Positions 42,031 through 51,587 are shown, counted from the first letter of the stretch. The stretch is DNA of 64,000 nucleotides from Enterococcus_D entomosocium (GCF_030441895.1 NZ_JARJAS010000020.1); one strand, 5' to 3'. Made by a program: numbers and translations. Notes: generated by a model from the sequence alone, not told the origin.

Positions 42031-43834
42031 TCTATTTGGTTTATCATTAGCTGGCTATGCCTATCTTTTTGTACGAGTTTGCCATTTTCCTAAACACATC
42101 AGCTGGATCGCTGCTTGCTGTTTGCCGATCCTCGTTCTTTCCTTTGTCGCATATGGTCCCAAAGGATGGTTGTTCTGGGGGGCCTGGGTTTTATTTGGTC
42201 TTGGCTTACTATTATGCGTTTGGCGTTTTTGGCAGGAGCGCTATCAGGTGCATTGGGGCTTGCAAGAGCCCATCATGCTGTGGTTTTACGGCTATTTTGC
42301 TTTGTTCGTTTTAACATTGCTTCACAGTCATTTGACCCACTATGACAACTTCTCCCATTGGGCGACGATCGTTAAATTCCTTTATACGCAGGGACAATTG
42401 CCAACGGCAGCCGATGCCATCATCAGTTTTACTTCCTATCCTTTAGGCAGCTCGCTATTTGTTACTTATACAGCGATCATCGTTGGCTATCATGAGAATG
42501 TCTTGCTGATTGGTCAATTGATTTTGATTTTCTGTAGTCTGTATAGTTTTTTTGCGATTATTCGTGATCCGAAAAGAAAGCTGGCTTTTGTCTTGGTCTT
42601 CACCAGCATGGCCGTATTCAATTATTTTAATATTGCGATTCGAATGAATAATTTGCTGGTAGACTTCATTCTTCCCGTTTTAACTTTGGCAGGCATCGCC
42701 GGGTTATTTTCCTTAAAAGGCAAAGTGCTGCCTTCAATCAGCTACTTTCTTTTGATTGGTGCCTCTCTTGATTTGGTCAAAAATAGCGCCGTCTTTTTTC
42801 TGCTGATTTTAGGCGGCTATTTACTAGTCTGCTTATGGCAAGCTTCGATTCGTTGGCGACAACGACTAGGATTGATGATTGTAGGGTTAGCTACCATTGG
42901 GCTATCTGTCCTGCCGGCGATTCTTTGGAACTTGCATGTCAAAGCGAATTTTCCAAAATCGAAGCATGAAGTCAGCGTGACCGCTTATAAACAGATTTTT
43001 GGTGAAAAGGATTCGCAGATACTGCAGCAGATTACGGATGTTTTTGTCAAAACCATCACGGATATTGCGACGATCTCCACGCAAGGGATTCTCTTGATCC
43101 AGGTCATCCTGTTGGGCAGTTGGCTATTTGTCCGATTTATCATGAAAAAACGCAATCCATTTTTAAAAGAACTGCTGTTGATCGATGGTATCATTGTGGG
43201 ATATTATTTAGGAATCTATGCCATGTTCTTGTTCTCGATGCCCACTGATGAAGCACTGTCTTTGGCAGGGTTCGATCGCTATGCCTCAAGCATCGTGATT
43301 TTAGCACTTGGCTTAATGACCTTTTTCATGGTCCGAGGCATTGATCATTTGTATCATGAACAAGCAATCGACCGGCGAAACTACCGTAGTTTTGCCAGCT
43401 TGACCACGAAAAAAATCTATCAGTACAGCACCTTGATTCTGTTATTTTTTGCGACATTGCTGATCCTTTCAGAAAATAATGGCATGCGTTATACCAATCG
43501 TGAATATGCTGCTTCGATTCCAGCACAAGTTTCAGCCGTTACTGGCGATCACTTTGACCTAAACGAGAAAAAATATTTGGTGGTCAGTACTAACAAAGAA
43601 GCAGTAGATAGCTACTTAGTTGGCTATGTCGGCAAATATTACTTGTTTTCACCCAATGTCGATGGCCGAGAGAATTTCCTCTTATCAGATGCAGATTTTC
43701 GAACGCTACTAAAACAATACGATGAAGTCGTCGTCTTAGAAGAGCACTATACCTTTAATGCCATGACGAAGAAGCTAACAGGCAAGACCTTTGCCCCAGG
43801 CGTATATTCGGTGGCGGAGATTTTGGGGCGTTAA
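42005..43834 (+). CDS. Large polytopic membrane protein, GT-C-like
   Basis: A 609-residue protein with about a dozen membrane helices and a soluble C-terminal tail (about 500-609). An acidic-aromatic loop HYDNFSHW (D114) after the first helices is reminiscent of the catalytic Asp loop of GT-C glycosyltransferases, which use polyprenyl-phosphate sugars. No family is recognised with certainty; a polymer-modifying transferase or export partner for the synthase is plausible. ATG 42005 lies inside the synthase gene with AAAGGAGG upstream, so the two are translationally coupled. It ends the operon. Confidence 0.75.
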   Translation: MIEILLRFSLFGLSLAGYAYLFVRVCHFPKHISWIAACCLPILVLSFVAYGPKGWLFWGAWVLFGLGLLLCVWRFWQERYQVHWGLQEPIMLWFYGYFALFVLTLLHSHLTHYDNFSHWATIVKFLYTQGQLPTAADAIISFTSYPLGSSLFVTYTAIIVGYHENVLLIGQLILIFCSLYSFFAIIRDPKRKLAFVLVFTSMAVFNYFNIAIRMNNLLVDFILPVLTLAGIAGLFSLKGKVLPSISYFLLIGASLDLVKNSAVFFLLILGGYLLVCLWQASIRWRQRLGLMIVGLATIGLSVLPAILWNLHVKANFPKSKHEVSVTAYKQIFGEKDSQILQQITDVFVKTITDIATISTQGILLIQVILLGSWLFVRFIMKKRNPFLKELLLIDGIIVGYYLGIYAMFLFSMPTDEALSLAGFDRYASSIVILALGLMTFFMVRGIDHLYHEQAIDRRNYRSFASLTTKKIYQYSTLILLFFATLLILSENNGMRYTNREYAASIPAQVSAVTGDHFDLNEKKYLVVSTNKEAVDSYLVGYVGKYYLFSPNVDGRENFLLSDADFRTLLKQYDEVVVLEEHYTFNAMTKKLTGKTFAPGVYSVAEILGR

Positions 43835-43881
43835 GGGAAGGAATTGCTCAAGCGTGTCTCGTTATTAGAGAATCAAAAGTT

Positions 43882-43930
43882 AAAATACCAATGAAACAGA
43901 CGTATCGTTTGTTCATTGGTATTTTTTTTC
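43882..43930 (+). terminator. Exopolysaccharide operon terminator
   Basis: AAATACCAATGAA/TTCATTGGTATTT stem (43883-43895 with 43912-43924) with a 16-base loop and T tract. Confidence 0.85.
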
Positions 43931-44011
43931 TGTTCCCACTGAGTAATATCCTCTATACTATGAAAATACCAAAAGATATGTAAATAATCTGGATTAAACG
44001 AAAGGGTACAC

Positions 44012-44073
44012 ATGAATAAAAAAACGGCGCAATATTTTCAGTGCCTATGATTTACTGTAATCAATGCAGTAAA
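44012..44073 (+). promoter_or_regulatory. Possible leader peptide and inverted repeat upstream of PRD gene
   Basis: Within the 303-base gap (43835-44137) a 12-codon frame (MNKKTAQYFQCL, 44012-44050) has an AAAGGG ribosome binding site, and is followed at once by TTTACTG/CAGTAAA (44051-44057 with 44067-44073). It may be a translated leader, an operator, or chance. No convincing promoter was located. Confidence 0.3.
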
Positions 44074-44137
44074 AGTAAGTGTTTTCATTTTTTTGAGAAA
44101 AAGCTACCATTAGAAATGTAGACGAGGTGAAAGTTTC

Positions 44138-46042
44138 ATGATCAGTGAACGGGAAAAAGCAATTATTCGATATCTCTTAGAGAATGGACCAACAACGGTT
44201 GCTAAAATTGGGTTGCATATGTCGCTTTCGCAAAAGACAGTTTCGCAATCGCTAAAGAGAATTGATGAATTTTTGCAGGAAACAGCAATAAGGCTTGTTC
44301 GCAAACCTAGAGTAGGTGTATTTCTTGATGGCGATTCAGCTGAAATTCTAAAGTATCTTGATGGGAACGAGGAATCAAACTTACCGACGAGCAAAAAAGA
44401 TCGTATTCAGTTTCTTTGCTTTGAAATACTGAAACAAAAAACGTATTTTACGCGTCAACAACTGCAAGATGCACTCTACATCAGTAAATCAACTTTAGAA
44501 AATGACATGGGGCAGGTAAGCGAGATCTTTCGTCATTTTAACGTTACGATTGAAGTTTTACCGGGGAAGGGTTCCTTTTTGAATTTGTCAGAACAAGAAA
44601 AACGTCGTTTAGCATTTGATTTGATCTACTATTTCTGGGGTGGAAATTGGAAAATAACACAAGAGCAGCAACGCTATTTGCATTCGATTCAAGGAATTCC
44701 TCAGTTTGTTAATGATTTTATTGACCTGACAAAAATTTCTTTAGTTGATACGCTCTTACAAGAGTATTTGAAAAAAGAACAAATTACGCTTAATGATGCT
44801 GCCTATCACTCACTATTGCTTCATCTAATCATCATGATTGATCGGGTCAAAGAGAAGAATTATCTGACTTTCGAAGAAAGAAGCCATCCTTTGATGGAGA
44901 ATAGAGCTTTTTATCGATTTATCGCATCAATAGAAGAAACGTTTTCTCTGTCGTTGCCAGTTTCGGAAGTTCATTATATTTCGCTTCATATCTATGGGGA
45001 TTCGTTGATGAAGAAGAATGACTCCGATGATTTGCTTGATGAAACGATACGAAAATTGATTCATGAGACGATCTCCCTACGCAATGAAAGTCTTTTGTTA
45101 GGATTGGTATCACATATCAAAGAAGCTATTTATCGCATTCAAAAAGGATTAGTCATTCATAACCCGTTTCTAAATGATGTGAAGAAGAATTTCCCTTTGT
45201 CTTTTGAGGAAGCGCTTCGATTAGCTCATGCCTTAAATTGGCAGTTTTCGATTTCGATCCCCGAAGATGAGGTTGCTTTTCTGGCCGTACACATCCAAGT
45301 GATGAAAGAACAGCGAGAAGAAAAACAACCGCAGAAAGTGAGTGTCTTATTAGTTTGTAGCAGTGGGAAAGGCACTTCACAACTATTAGCTGCTCGCATT
45401 CGGAGAAATTATGAGCAAATCGATATTTCCAGAATTCTTTCTATTCAAGAGTTGATTCAGACCAATATTTATGAGGACTTGATTTTATCGACAGTGGATT
45501 TAAAAATCGATTCGATTCCAACAATCAATGTTTCACCTGTACTGAATAAAGATGAGCAGCGAAAAATAGAAACCTTTTTAAAAAATGTCGAAGAAAAGCA
45601 AAATGGTTCTTTCAGTCAGTTTGCGAAACTGATTCACGAGGACTTGATTTTTTTAGATCATCATTTTGAAAATTATCAAGAGGTGATTACATTTATTGGA
45701 GAGCAGTTGGTTACTCGTGGGTATGTGATCGAGGAAATGATTGATTCTTCCCTAAAAAGGGAACAGCTTTCCTTTACTTCTTTTGGACGATTCGCAACGC
45801 CTCATGGGACGCCAGAATACGTGAAAAAATCAGCGATTGTATTTTTACGTCTTAATAATGAGATCCACTGGGGAGAAACAAAGGTGAAATATGTCTTTTT
45901 CATCTGTATCAAGGATGAAACTGTACAAGACCTTGAGGAAATCTATGACACGATGCTTAATGTGATGGAATCAGATGAACGAACCTTCCTCCTTAAAGGG
46001 ACGAAAGATGAATTAAAAAAGTATTTACAAGGGGGAACATAA
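44138..46042 (+). CDS. PRD-containing transcriptional regulator with EIIB and EIIA domains
   Basis: A 634-residue BglG/MtlR-type activator. Domains in order: HTH (1-60, TVAKIGLHMSLSQKTVSQSLKRI), second HTH (about 85-120, SKSTLENDMGQV), PRD1 (about 170-280), PRD2 (about 290-395, with His in SHIKEA and LAVHIQ), a Gat-type EIIB with Cys407 (VLLVCSSGKGTSQLL), and a fructose-type EIIA with H556 (TPHGT). PTS-dependent phosphorylation of the PRDs and the EIIA/EIIB sites sets activity, signalling substrate availability. GACGAGGTG precedes ATG 44138. It abuts the PTS genes it presumably controls. Confidence 0.92.
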   Translation: MISEREKAIIRYLLENGPTTVAKIGLHMSLSQKTVSQSLKRIDEFLQETAIRLVRKPRVGVFLDGDSAEILKYLDGNEESNLPTSKKDRIQFLCFEILKQKTYFTRQQLQDALYISKSTLENDMGQVSEIFRHFNVTIEVLPGKGSFLNLSEQEKRRLAFDLIYYFWGGNWKITQEQQRYLHSIQGIPQFVNDFIDLTKISLVDTLLQEYLKKEQITLNDAAYHSLLLHLIIMIDRVKEKNYLTFEERSHPLMENRAFYRFIASIEETFSLSLPVSEVHYISLHIYGDSLMKKNDSDDLLDETIRKLIHETISLRNESLLLGLVSHIKEAIYRIQKGLVIHNPFLNDVKKNFPLSFEEALRLAHALNWQFSISIPEDEVAFLAVHIQVMKEQREEKQPQKVSVLLVCSSGKGTSQLLAARIRRNYEQIDISRILSIQELIQTNIYEDLILSTVDLKIDSIPTINVSPVLNKDEQRKIETFLKNVEEKQNGSFSQFAKLIHEDLIFLDHHFENYQEVITFIGEQLVTRGYVIEEMIDSSLKREQLSFTSFGRFATPHGTPEYVKKSAIVFLRLNNEIHWGETKVKYVFFICIKDETVQDLEEIYDTMLNVMESDERTFLLKGTKDELKKYLQGGT

Positions 46043-46043
46043 A

Positions 46044-46493
46044 ATGAATATAGAAACACTACTACCTTTTGAACATATTGTTCTTGGTCTAGAGGCAACC
46101 ACTAAAGAAGAAGTGGTCCGTCAATTAGCAAAAATATTAGTAATTGAAGGAATCGTTCAATCCGAAAATGAGTATGTTCAATCAGTCATGGAAAGAGAAG
46201 ATCACTCGACCACAGGAATAGGCAATAATATAGCTATCCCTCATGGAAAAAGTCGTGCAGTTTCTGAACCCGCAATCGTTTTTGCTCGGTTAAAGGCACC
46301 ATTAGAATGGCAATCTTTAGATGATGAACCGGTAACGGTTGTGATTATGCTTGCTATTCCTGAAGAACATCAAGGAGACACCCATTTACGGATTTTATCA
46401 GAAATTGCCATGAAATTGATGGATGAAGACATCACAGAAGCGCTGAAAAGCGAAACAGATAAAGAGATTATCGCGAAATTATTAAGCGAATAA
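46044..46493 (+). CDS. PTS fructose-family EIIA
   Basis: A 149-residue EIIA of the fructose/mannitol class. Phosphorylated His67 lies in NIAIPHGKS; LMDEDITEALKS is the usual C-terminal segment. It passes phosphate from HPr to the EIIB encoded next. The start follows the regulator stop by one base with AAGGGGGAA upstream. Confidence 0.93.
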   Translation: MNIETLLPFEHIVLGLEATTKEEVVRQLAKILVIEGIVQSENEYVQSVMEREDHSTTGIGNNIAIPHGKSRAVSEPAIVFARLKAPLEWQSLDDEPVTVVIMLAIPEEHQGDTHLRILSEIAMKLMDEDITEALKSETDKEIIAKLLSE

Positions 46494-46516
46494 AATGGAG
46501 AAAAGGGGAAAGACGA

Positions 46517-46834
46517 ATGAAGAGAAAAATTATTGCAGTAACGGCGTGTGCCACAGGAGTTGCTCATACCTTTATGGCGGCACAGGCGCTAAAAAAAGCA
46601 GCAGCGAAACGTGGCGATTTAATCAAGGTTGAGACACAAGGAGCAACAGGTATCGAAAATGAATTGAACGAGCGGGATTGTCAAATTGGGGAAGTCGTGA
46701 TTTTTGCCGTTGATACGAAAGTGAGAAATGAGGAGCGTTTCAATGGCAAAATGATTCTCAAAGTCCCGGTAGCAGCCCCTATAAAAAACGCAGAAAAAGT
46801 AATTGAAGATGCATTAAAGCTGATTGATCAATAA
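46517..46834 (+). CDS. PTS fructose-family EIIB
   Basis: A 105-residue EIIB. Phosphorylated Cys11 is in VTACATGVAHTFMAAQAL, the family signature. AAAAGGGGAA precedes ATG 46517. Separate IIA, IIB and IIC genes differ from the fused fructose transporter FruA. Confidence 0.93.
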   Translation: MKRKIIAVTACATGVAHTFMAAQALKKAAAKRGDLIKVETQGATGIENELNERDCQIGEVVIFAVDTKVRNEERFNGKMILKVPVAAPIKNAEKVIEDALKLIDQ

Positions 46835-46850
46835 AGAGGAGGAAAATCAG

Positions 46851-47960
46851 ATGAAAAAGTTGGCAAGTGAAATGAAAAATCATGTTTTAACAGGAATATC
46901 TTATATGATTCCTCTAGTGATTGCCGGAGCAGTTATCATGGCGATTTCTCGAGTAGGTGGATCAATATTTGGGATTGTTGATATTTGGGACGCCTCTCAT
47001 GGAGAAAGTGCGAATACGATTATCCGATTACTCCATAGTTTAGATGGATTCGGTGGCATTGCGTTAGGACTGATGTTTCCCGTAATATCGGCATTTATTG
47101 CTTATTCGATTTCCGATAAGCTAGGGATTGCCCCTGGTCTTGTTGGAGGTATGTTAGTAAAAGACATTAACGCAGGCTTCTTAGGCGCAATTGTTTCAGG
47201 GTTGATCGCTGGGTACATCTGCTTGTGGATCAAAAACCATATCAAACTGCCAAAATCGATGGCATCGGTAGTTCCAGTGTTCTTAGTTCCTGTTTTAGGT
47301 ACTTTAGTCACTGTCCTACTTGTGAACTATGTGATCGGTACACCATTTGCAGCTATCAATGTGGGCTTAGAGTCATGGTTGAACGGATTGAGTGGCGGAA
47401 ATGCGGTCGTGATGGCGGCAGTTGTAGGGGCAATGGTTGGATTTGATCTTGGAGGGCCAGTAAATAAGGCAGCTGTGACAACCGCGATGGCTTTATTGAC
47501 AAGTAACGTTTATGCACCAAACACTGCAGCACAAGTGGCGATTATCATTCCGCCAATTGGTTTAGGATTAGCGACTGTTTTTGCAAAGAATAAATACAAT
47601 AACGAACTAAAAGAAGCAGGAAAATCGTCGATCATTATGGGACTAGTAGGTATTTCAGAAGGAGCGATCCCATTTGCGGTGGAAAATCCACTAAAAGTGA
47701 TCCCAGTGAATATGATTGGTTCAGCGATTGGTTCTGCAATGGCTGTAGGTCTAGGAGCGGTCAATACAGCGCCAATCTCTGGTTTTTATGGTTGGTTCAC
47801 CGTAGAAAAATGGCCACTGTATGTTTTATCGATTGCTACTGGCTCATTATTCATTGCGATTTGTACAAGCTTCCTACGTTCAAAAGATGCGGGGAAAGAA
47901 ACAGATGCCACGATGGAAGAGTTTGACGAAGCGGCTTGGGAAGAGCAGTGGGAAGCATAG
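46851..47960 (+). CDS. PTS fructose-family EIIC permease
   Basis: A 369-residue membrane permease with about nine spans. Signatures: VLTGISYMIPLVIAGAVIMAISR, FDLGGPVNKAAV and GISEGAIPFAVENPLKVIP, all typical of fructose-family IIC. AAGAGGAGG precedes ATG 46851. With IIA and IIB it forms a complete transporter; the GH38 gene next to it suggests a mannoside substrate such as mannosylglycerate or a mannobiose. Confidence 0.93.
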   Translation: MKKLASEMKNHVLTGISYMIPLVIAGAVIMAISRVGGSIFGIVDIWDASHGESANTIIRLLHSLDGFGGIALGLMFPVISAFIAYSISDKLGIAPGLVGGMLVKDINAGFLGAIVSGLIAGYICLWIKNHIKLPKSMASVVPVFLVPVLGTLVTVLLVNYVIGTPFAAINVGLESWLNGLSGGNAVVMAAVVGAMVGFDLGGPVNKAAVTTAMALLTSNVYAPNTAAQVAIIIPPIGLGLATVFAKNKYNNELKEAGKSSIIMGLVGISEGAIPFAVENPLKVIPVNMIGSAIGSAMAVGLGAVNTAPISGFYGWFTVEKWPLYVLSIATGSLFIAICTSFLRSKDAGKETDATMEEFDEAAWEEQWEA

Positions 47961-47962
47961 CT

Positions 47963-50548
47963 ATGACAAATGTACACATAGTAAACCACACCCATTGGGA
48001 TCGTGAATGGTATTTTACTTCGATGGACTGTGTCGTTTTGAGTGACCAATTATTTAGTGATGTACTAAAAGAACTAAAGAGGCAACCGACTGCTTCTTTC
48101 GTGCTAGATGGACAACTGTCTATTCTGGACGATTACTTAGAACTCTATCCTGAGCGCTTGACTGAGGTCAAAGAGTTGATCGCCAATGGTCAATTGTTCA
48201 TCGGTCCTTGGTACACCCAAACAGATGCCTTTTTCGCTTCTGGTGAGTCCATCATTCGAAATGCCATGATTGGTATATTTGATAGCAAAAAATATGGCAG
48301 CTATATGCCGATCGGCTATTTGCCAGATACATTTGGTTTTAATGCTCAAATGCCAACCATATTGAACGAAGTTGGACTTGATAACATTATCTTTTGGCGA
48401 GGCATCGATTTAGGGGAACAGGTCAAATCCCCTTACTTTAAATGGACGAGTTTAAGTGGGCGAGGTTCACTGTATGCGGTGAATTTTCCTCAAGGATATG
48501 GTGCACAGCAGCAATTGGAGCCAACGAGCAGTTATGTAGATGGCAGACTCGATAGAGGTGTTGATTTTATTAAGAGCTACGCGAATGAACCTGAAATCTT
48601 GATTCCAACTGGAAATGATCAGTTAGGCATTGTTTCTGCCATAGAAGAAAAACTAACGAAAATCAATCAGCTTGGAAAATACAAGTATCAATTGAGCACC
48701 TATCCAGCATTTATGGAGATCGTCCGTCAAAAAGAACTGGAAGTTTATCAAGGAGAGTTTCGTGCACCGGTTTTTGCACGGGTTCACAAAACGATTGGTT
48801 CTGTACGAATGGATCTGAAACGTGAGATTTTTCGATTAGAAAACAAATTAGTTTTAGAAATTGAACCAATGTTAGTTATTGCGAAAGATTTAGGGATCGA
48901 ATTAAGCAATCGCTTGCTAATGAAAGCATGGAAAAAGTTATTTGAATGTCAAGCCCATGATAGTTTGGCAGGCTGTGTATCAGATAGTGTTGCACAAGAT
49001 ATCAGTCATCGGGTAAAAGAAATCAGTGAGATTTGTGAGAGCATTGAAAATTTGATTTTAAAAAGAATCAGTGAAGGACTCGCTTTACAAGCCAACCAAT
49101 TTCTGATTCTTCATCCAACACCAGTGCCATTTCAAGGAGAGAAATTAGTTAAGATCGTATCCAGAACCAACAATATCAAGGTTATTGGAGCTGATTCATC
49201 TGTACTTGAAGCAGTGTATATCCCAAGCAGGAAAAATATTATGGAAGAAACTCCGGCTGGCAACCGTTTTATTGAAGAAGAGGGGTATTATCTGTTAACC
49301 GTTCAAGTGACCTGTGCCTTTTCAGGCCTTGGTTATCAAGTCCTTACATTTGAAGAGCAAGAGACAACTCCCGATTCGTCTTTAGATCAAAACACATGGA
49401 TTAGAAATGGAAAATACATGCTTTCCTTTGAAGACGGCCATCTGATTTATTCAGATGGAAAACAACAGATCGTGGATTTCTTGTCGATCATCGATGATAG
49501 TAATGCCGGTGATACGTATGACTATTCGCCTATTTTGAATGATCAACCGATAACGCTTCGTTTTGCCAGCTGCAAAGGGAAGCAAGAAACATTGGCTTTG
49601 GAAGGAAGTTTACAGCTACCGTATACGATCGAAGAACGGATGAAAGGAATCGCCACCAAAACATTCGCTTATACATTGACCCTCCAACTGACAAAAAATG
49701 GTGAGGTAAACGCAAAGCTACGTTTTAAAAATACGCTTTTAAATCATCGGATTCGAGTGAAAGCTCGATTAAACAAGCCGATAGAAAGAGCGGTTGCGGC
49801 CATTCAATTTGGCTATCTTGAAAAAAGAAATCAAACACTGGAAAATTGGCAAGAAAAATATGCAGAAAAACCTGTCAATATTGAACCATTTGAAAAACAA
49901 GTGGTTGTTTATGATCAAGAGAACGCCCTCGTTTTTTATAGCGAGCAGAGCAAAGAGTATGAATATATCGATGACTCCTTATATGTAACAGTACTAGCTA
50001 CAACCGACTCTCTAGGAAAACCAGATTTGTTGTATCGACCAGGTCGTGCTTCTGGCGATACAACCAAAAAGGGACATATTATGATGGAAACACCTCTTGC
50101 TCAAATGGAAAACTATGAGATGGTCTTCGATTTTTCCCTAAGGGTCGCATCAACAGCTATTTCTGAAGAGTTGTTGGCTACTTGGAAAACTGTTAAAGAA
50201 CAGCCATCGATTTCTTATCAATTGCAAGATTTGAATTACTTTATTTATCGTATAGACAATAAAATTCAAAAGCGCATTGATCCATTATCTCTGACCGACA
50301 TGTCTCTTTCTTTGTTGTCTTGCAGCTTAGAACCAGGTGTGGGAGTCAGTGCGCTCCATAATGCGTATTACTCTGAGGGAATCGTTGTCCGTTTCGTCAA
50401 TTCAACGAACAAAGAACGTCCTCTTGAGCCCAAAAGATTATTTAATGGGTACGAATATCAGCGAATCAATGCCTTAGAAGAACCGCTTGAAGCGGATCAT
50501 ATCATCCACGCTTATGGAGTAGCAACCTATTTATTAACTAAAAACTAG
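47963..50548 (+). CDS. GH38 alpha-mannosidase (MngB-like)
   Basis: An 861-residue cytoplasmic GH38 glycosidase with no signal peptide. The zinc-binding HTHWDREWY is near the N-terminus, the nucleophile Asp is in GYLPDTFGFNAQMP, and ARVHKTIGSVRMDLKR and CQAHDSLAGC are family segments; the rest is the usual beta-rich C-terminal part. E. coli MngB cleaves 6-phospho-mannosylglycerate imported by the MngA PTS, the same PTS-GH38 pairing as here; streptococcal homologues are alpha-1,3-mannosidases. Substrate is thus uncertain. It starts two bases after the EIIC stop with GGGAAG upstream. Confidence 0.92.
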   Translation: MTNVHIVNHTHWDREWYFTSMDCVVLSDQLFSDVLKELKRQPTASFVLDGQLSILDDYLELYPERLTEVKELIANGQLFIGPWYTQTDAFFASGESIIRNAMIGIFDSKKYGSYMPIGYLPDTFGFNAQMPTILNEVGLDNIIFWRGIDLGEQVKSPYFKWTSLSGRGSLYAVNFPQGYGAQQQLEPTSSYVDGRLDRGVDFIKSYANEPEILIPTGNDQLGIVSAIEEKLTKINQLGKYKYQLSTYPAFMEIVRQKELEVYQGEFRAPVFARVHKTIGSVRMDLKREIFRLENKLVLEIEPMLVIAKDLGIELSNRLLMKAWKKLFECQAHDSLAGCVSDSVAQDISHRVKEISEICESIENLILKRISEGLALQANQFLILHPTPVPFQGEKLVKIVSRTNNIKVIGADSSVLEAVYIPSRKNIMEETPAGNRFIEEEGYYLLTVQVTCAFSGLGYQVLTFEEQETTPDSSLDQNTWIRNGKYMLSFEDGHLIYSDGKQQIVDFLSIIDDSNAGDTYDYSPILNDQPITLRFASCKGKQETLALEGSLQLPYTIEERMKGIATKTFAYTLTLQLTKNGEVNAKLRFKNTLLNHRIRVKARLNKPIERAVAAIQFGYLEKRNQTLENWQEKYAEKPVNIEPFEKQVVVYDQENALVFYSEQSKEYEYIDDSLYVTVLATTDSLGKPDLLYRPGRASGDTTKKGHIMMETPLAQMENYEMVFDFSLRVASTAISEELLATWKTVKEQPSISYQLQDLNYFIYRIDNKIQKRIDPLSLTDMSLSLLSCSLEPGVGVSALHNAYYSEGIVVRFVNSTNKERPLEPKRLFNGYEYQRINALEEPLEADHIIHAYGVATYLLTKN

Positions 50549-50555
50549 GAATAAA

Positions 50556-50628
50556 GAACACAAAATTTGTCGAGAAGGAATTGCTTCTGTAACGTTTTCC
50601 TCTACAAGATTTTGTGTTCTCGCTTTTT
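50556..50628 (+). terminator. Long-loop terminator after the mannoside operon
   Basis: GAACACAAAAT/ATTTTGTGTTC (50556-50566 with 50609-50619), an inner AGAAG/CTTCT stem in the 42-base loop, then a T tract. It ends just before the next gene's ribosome binding site. Confidence 0.65.
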
Positions 50629-50651
50629 TACAATATTTAGAAGGAGTTTTT

Positions 50652-51506
50652 ATGTCCGTACAACTTTTATTGCTTGCCTCACTGCCTGCACTAGGATGGG
50701 GCTTAATGCCAATCGTCGCTAAATTGATGGGAGGAAAATCAGAGGAACAACTGCTAGGAACAACAATCGCAGCCTTGATTTTCGGTAGTGTATTTGGTTT
50801 CTTGAATCAAGTGAGTTATGCCATGGTGCCATTTTTCATCAGTTTATTATCTGGGTTTTTTTGGGCTTGCGGACAATACTTCCAATTTCTCGCTTTGGAG
50901 AAAGCGGAGGTTTCTAAAGTAATGCCCGTCTCCGTCGGGACCCAATTATTATTTGTTACATTAGCATCTGGCTTCTTTCTCAAAGAATGGACAGATTTAA
51001 CGACTGTAATTTTCTCAATCATGGCATTAGGAGTCATTCTAACTGGTGTTTTCCTTGTAACTAAGACAACTCATCAGCAAACAGGCTTAACACAGCAAGT
51101 ACTTCTTTATCTATGTTGTTCTTCAGCTTTTTTGATGCTATATGTGACAGTCACTGGTCTGTTTCAGATAAGTGGCGCACAGATTTTCTTGCCTCAGGCA
51201 GTAGGGATGTTTCTCGGGGGAAGCGTAATTTCCTTGAAAAGTAAGCAACAGTTGCGTTTCCGCAAAATAATCCACAATTTAGGTACTGGTAGCACATGGG
51301 TTATCGCGAATACTTCGTTATTCGCTGTATCGTCTTCTTTAGGTGTAGGCGTAACCTATTCATTTTCTCAAATGAGCTTACTTGTTGCTACTTATGGAAG
51401 TATTGTCCTCTTAAAGGAACAAAAAGTTGGCAGAGAAAAGCAATTTGTAGCTCTTGGTAGCTTGCTCTATATTGTTGGTGTATTAGGGATGAGTTGGTTG
51501 AAATAA
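50652..51506 (+). CDS. GlcU/RbsU-family sugar permease
   Basis: A 284-residue protein with about ten membrane helices of the GRP (glucose/ribose porter) family. PALGWGLMPIVAKLMGGK at the N-terminus, YFQFLALEKAEVSKVMPVSVGTQL in the middle and SQMSLLVATYGSIVLLKEQK near the end are family signatures. Members take up glucose or ribose by proton symport. AGAAGGAG precedes ATG 50652. Its own sugar is unknown; its position after a mannosidase suggests uptake of a related free monosaccharide. Confidence 0.85.
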   Translation: MSVQLLLLASLPALGWGLMPIVAKLMGGKSEEQLLGTTIAALIFGSVFGFLNQVSYAMVPFFISLLSGFFWACGQYFQFLALEKAEVSKVMPVSVGTQLLFVTLASGFFLKEWTDLTTVIFSIMALGVILTGVFLVTKTTHQQTGLTQQVLLYLCCSSAFLMLYVTVTGLFQISGAQIFLPQAVGMFLGGSVISLKSKQQLRFRKIIHNLGTGSTWVIANTSLFAVSSSLGVGVTYSFSQMSLLVATYGSIVLLKEQKVGREKQFVALGSLLYIVGVLGMSWLK

Positions 51507-51587
51507 CTTTGCACCTGAGCAATTTTAGTTAGTGATCATTAAAGTAGCAGATAACAGTTTAACCAATAAAGAACTTATCTTAAAAAT

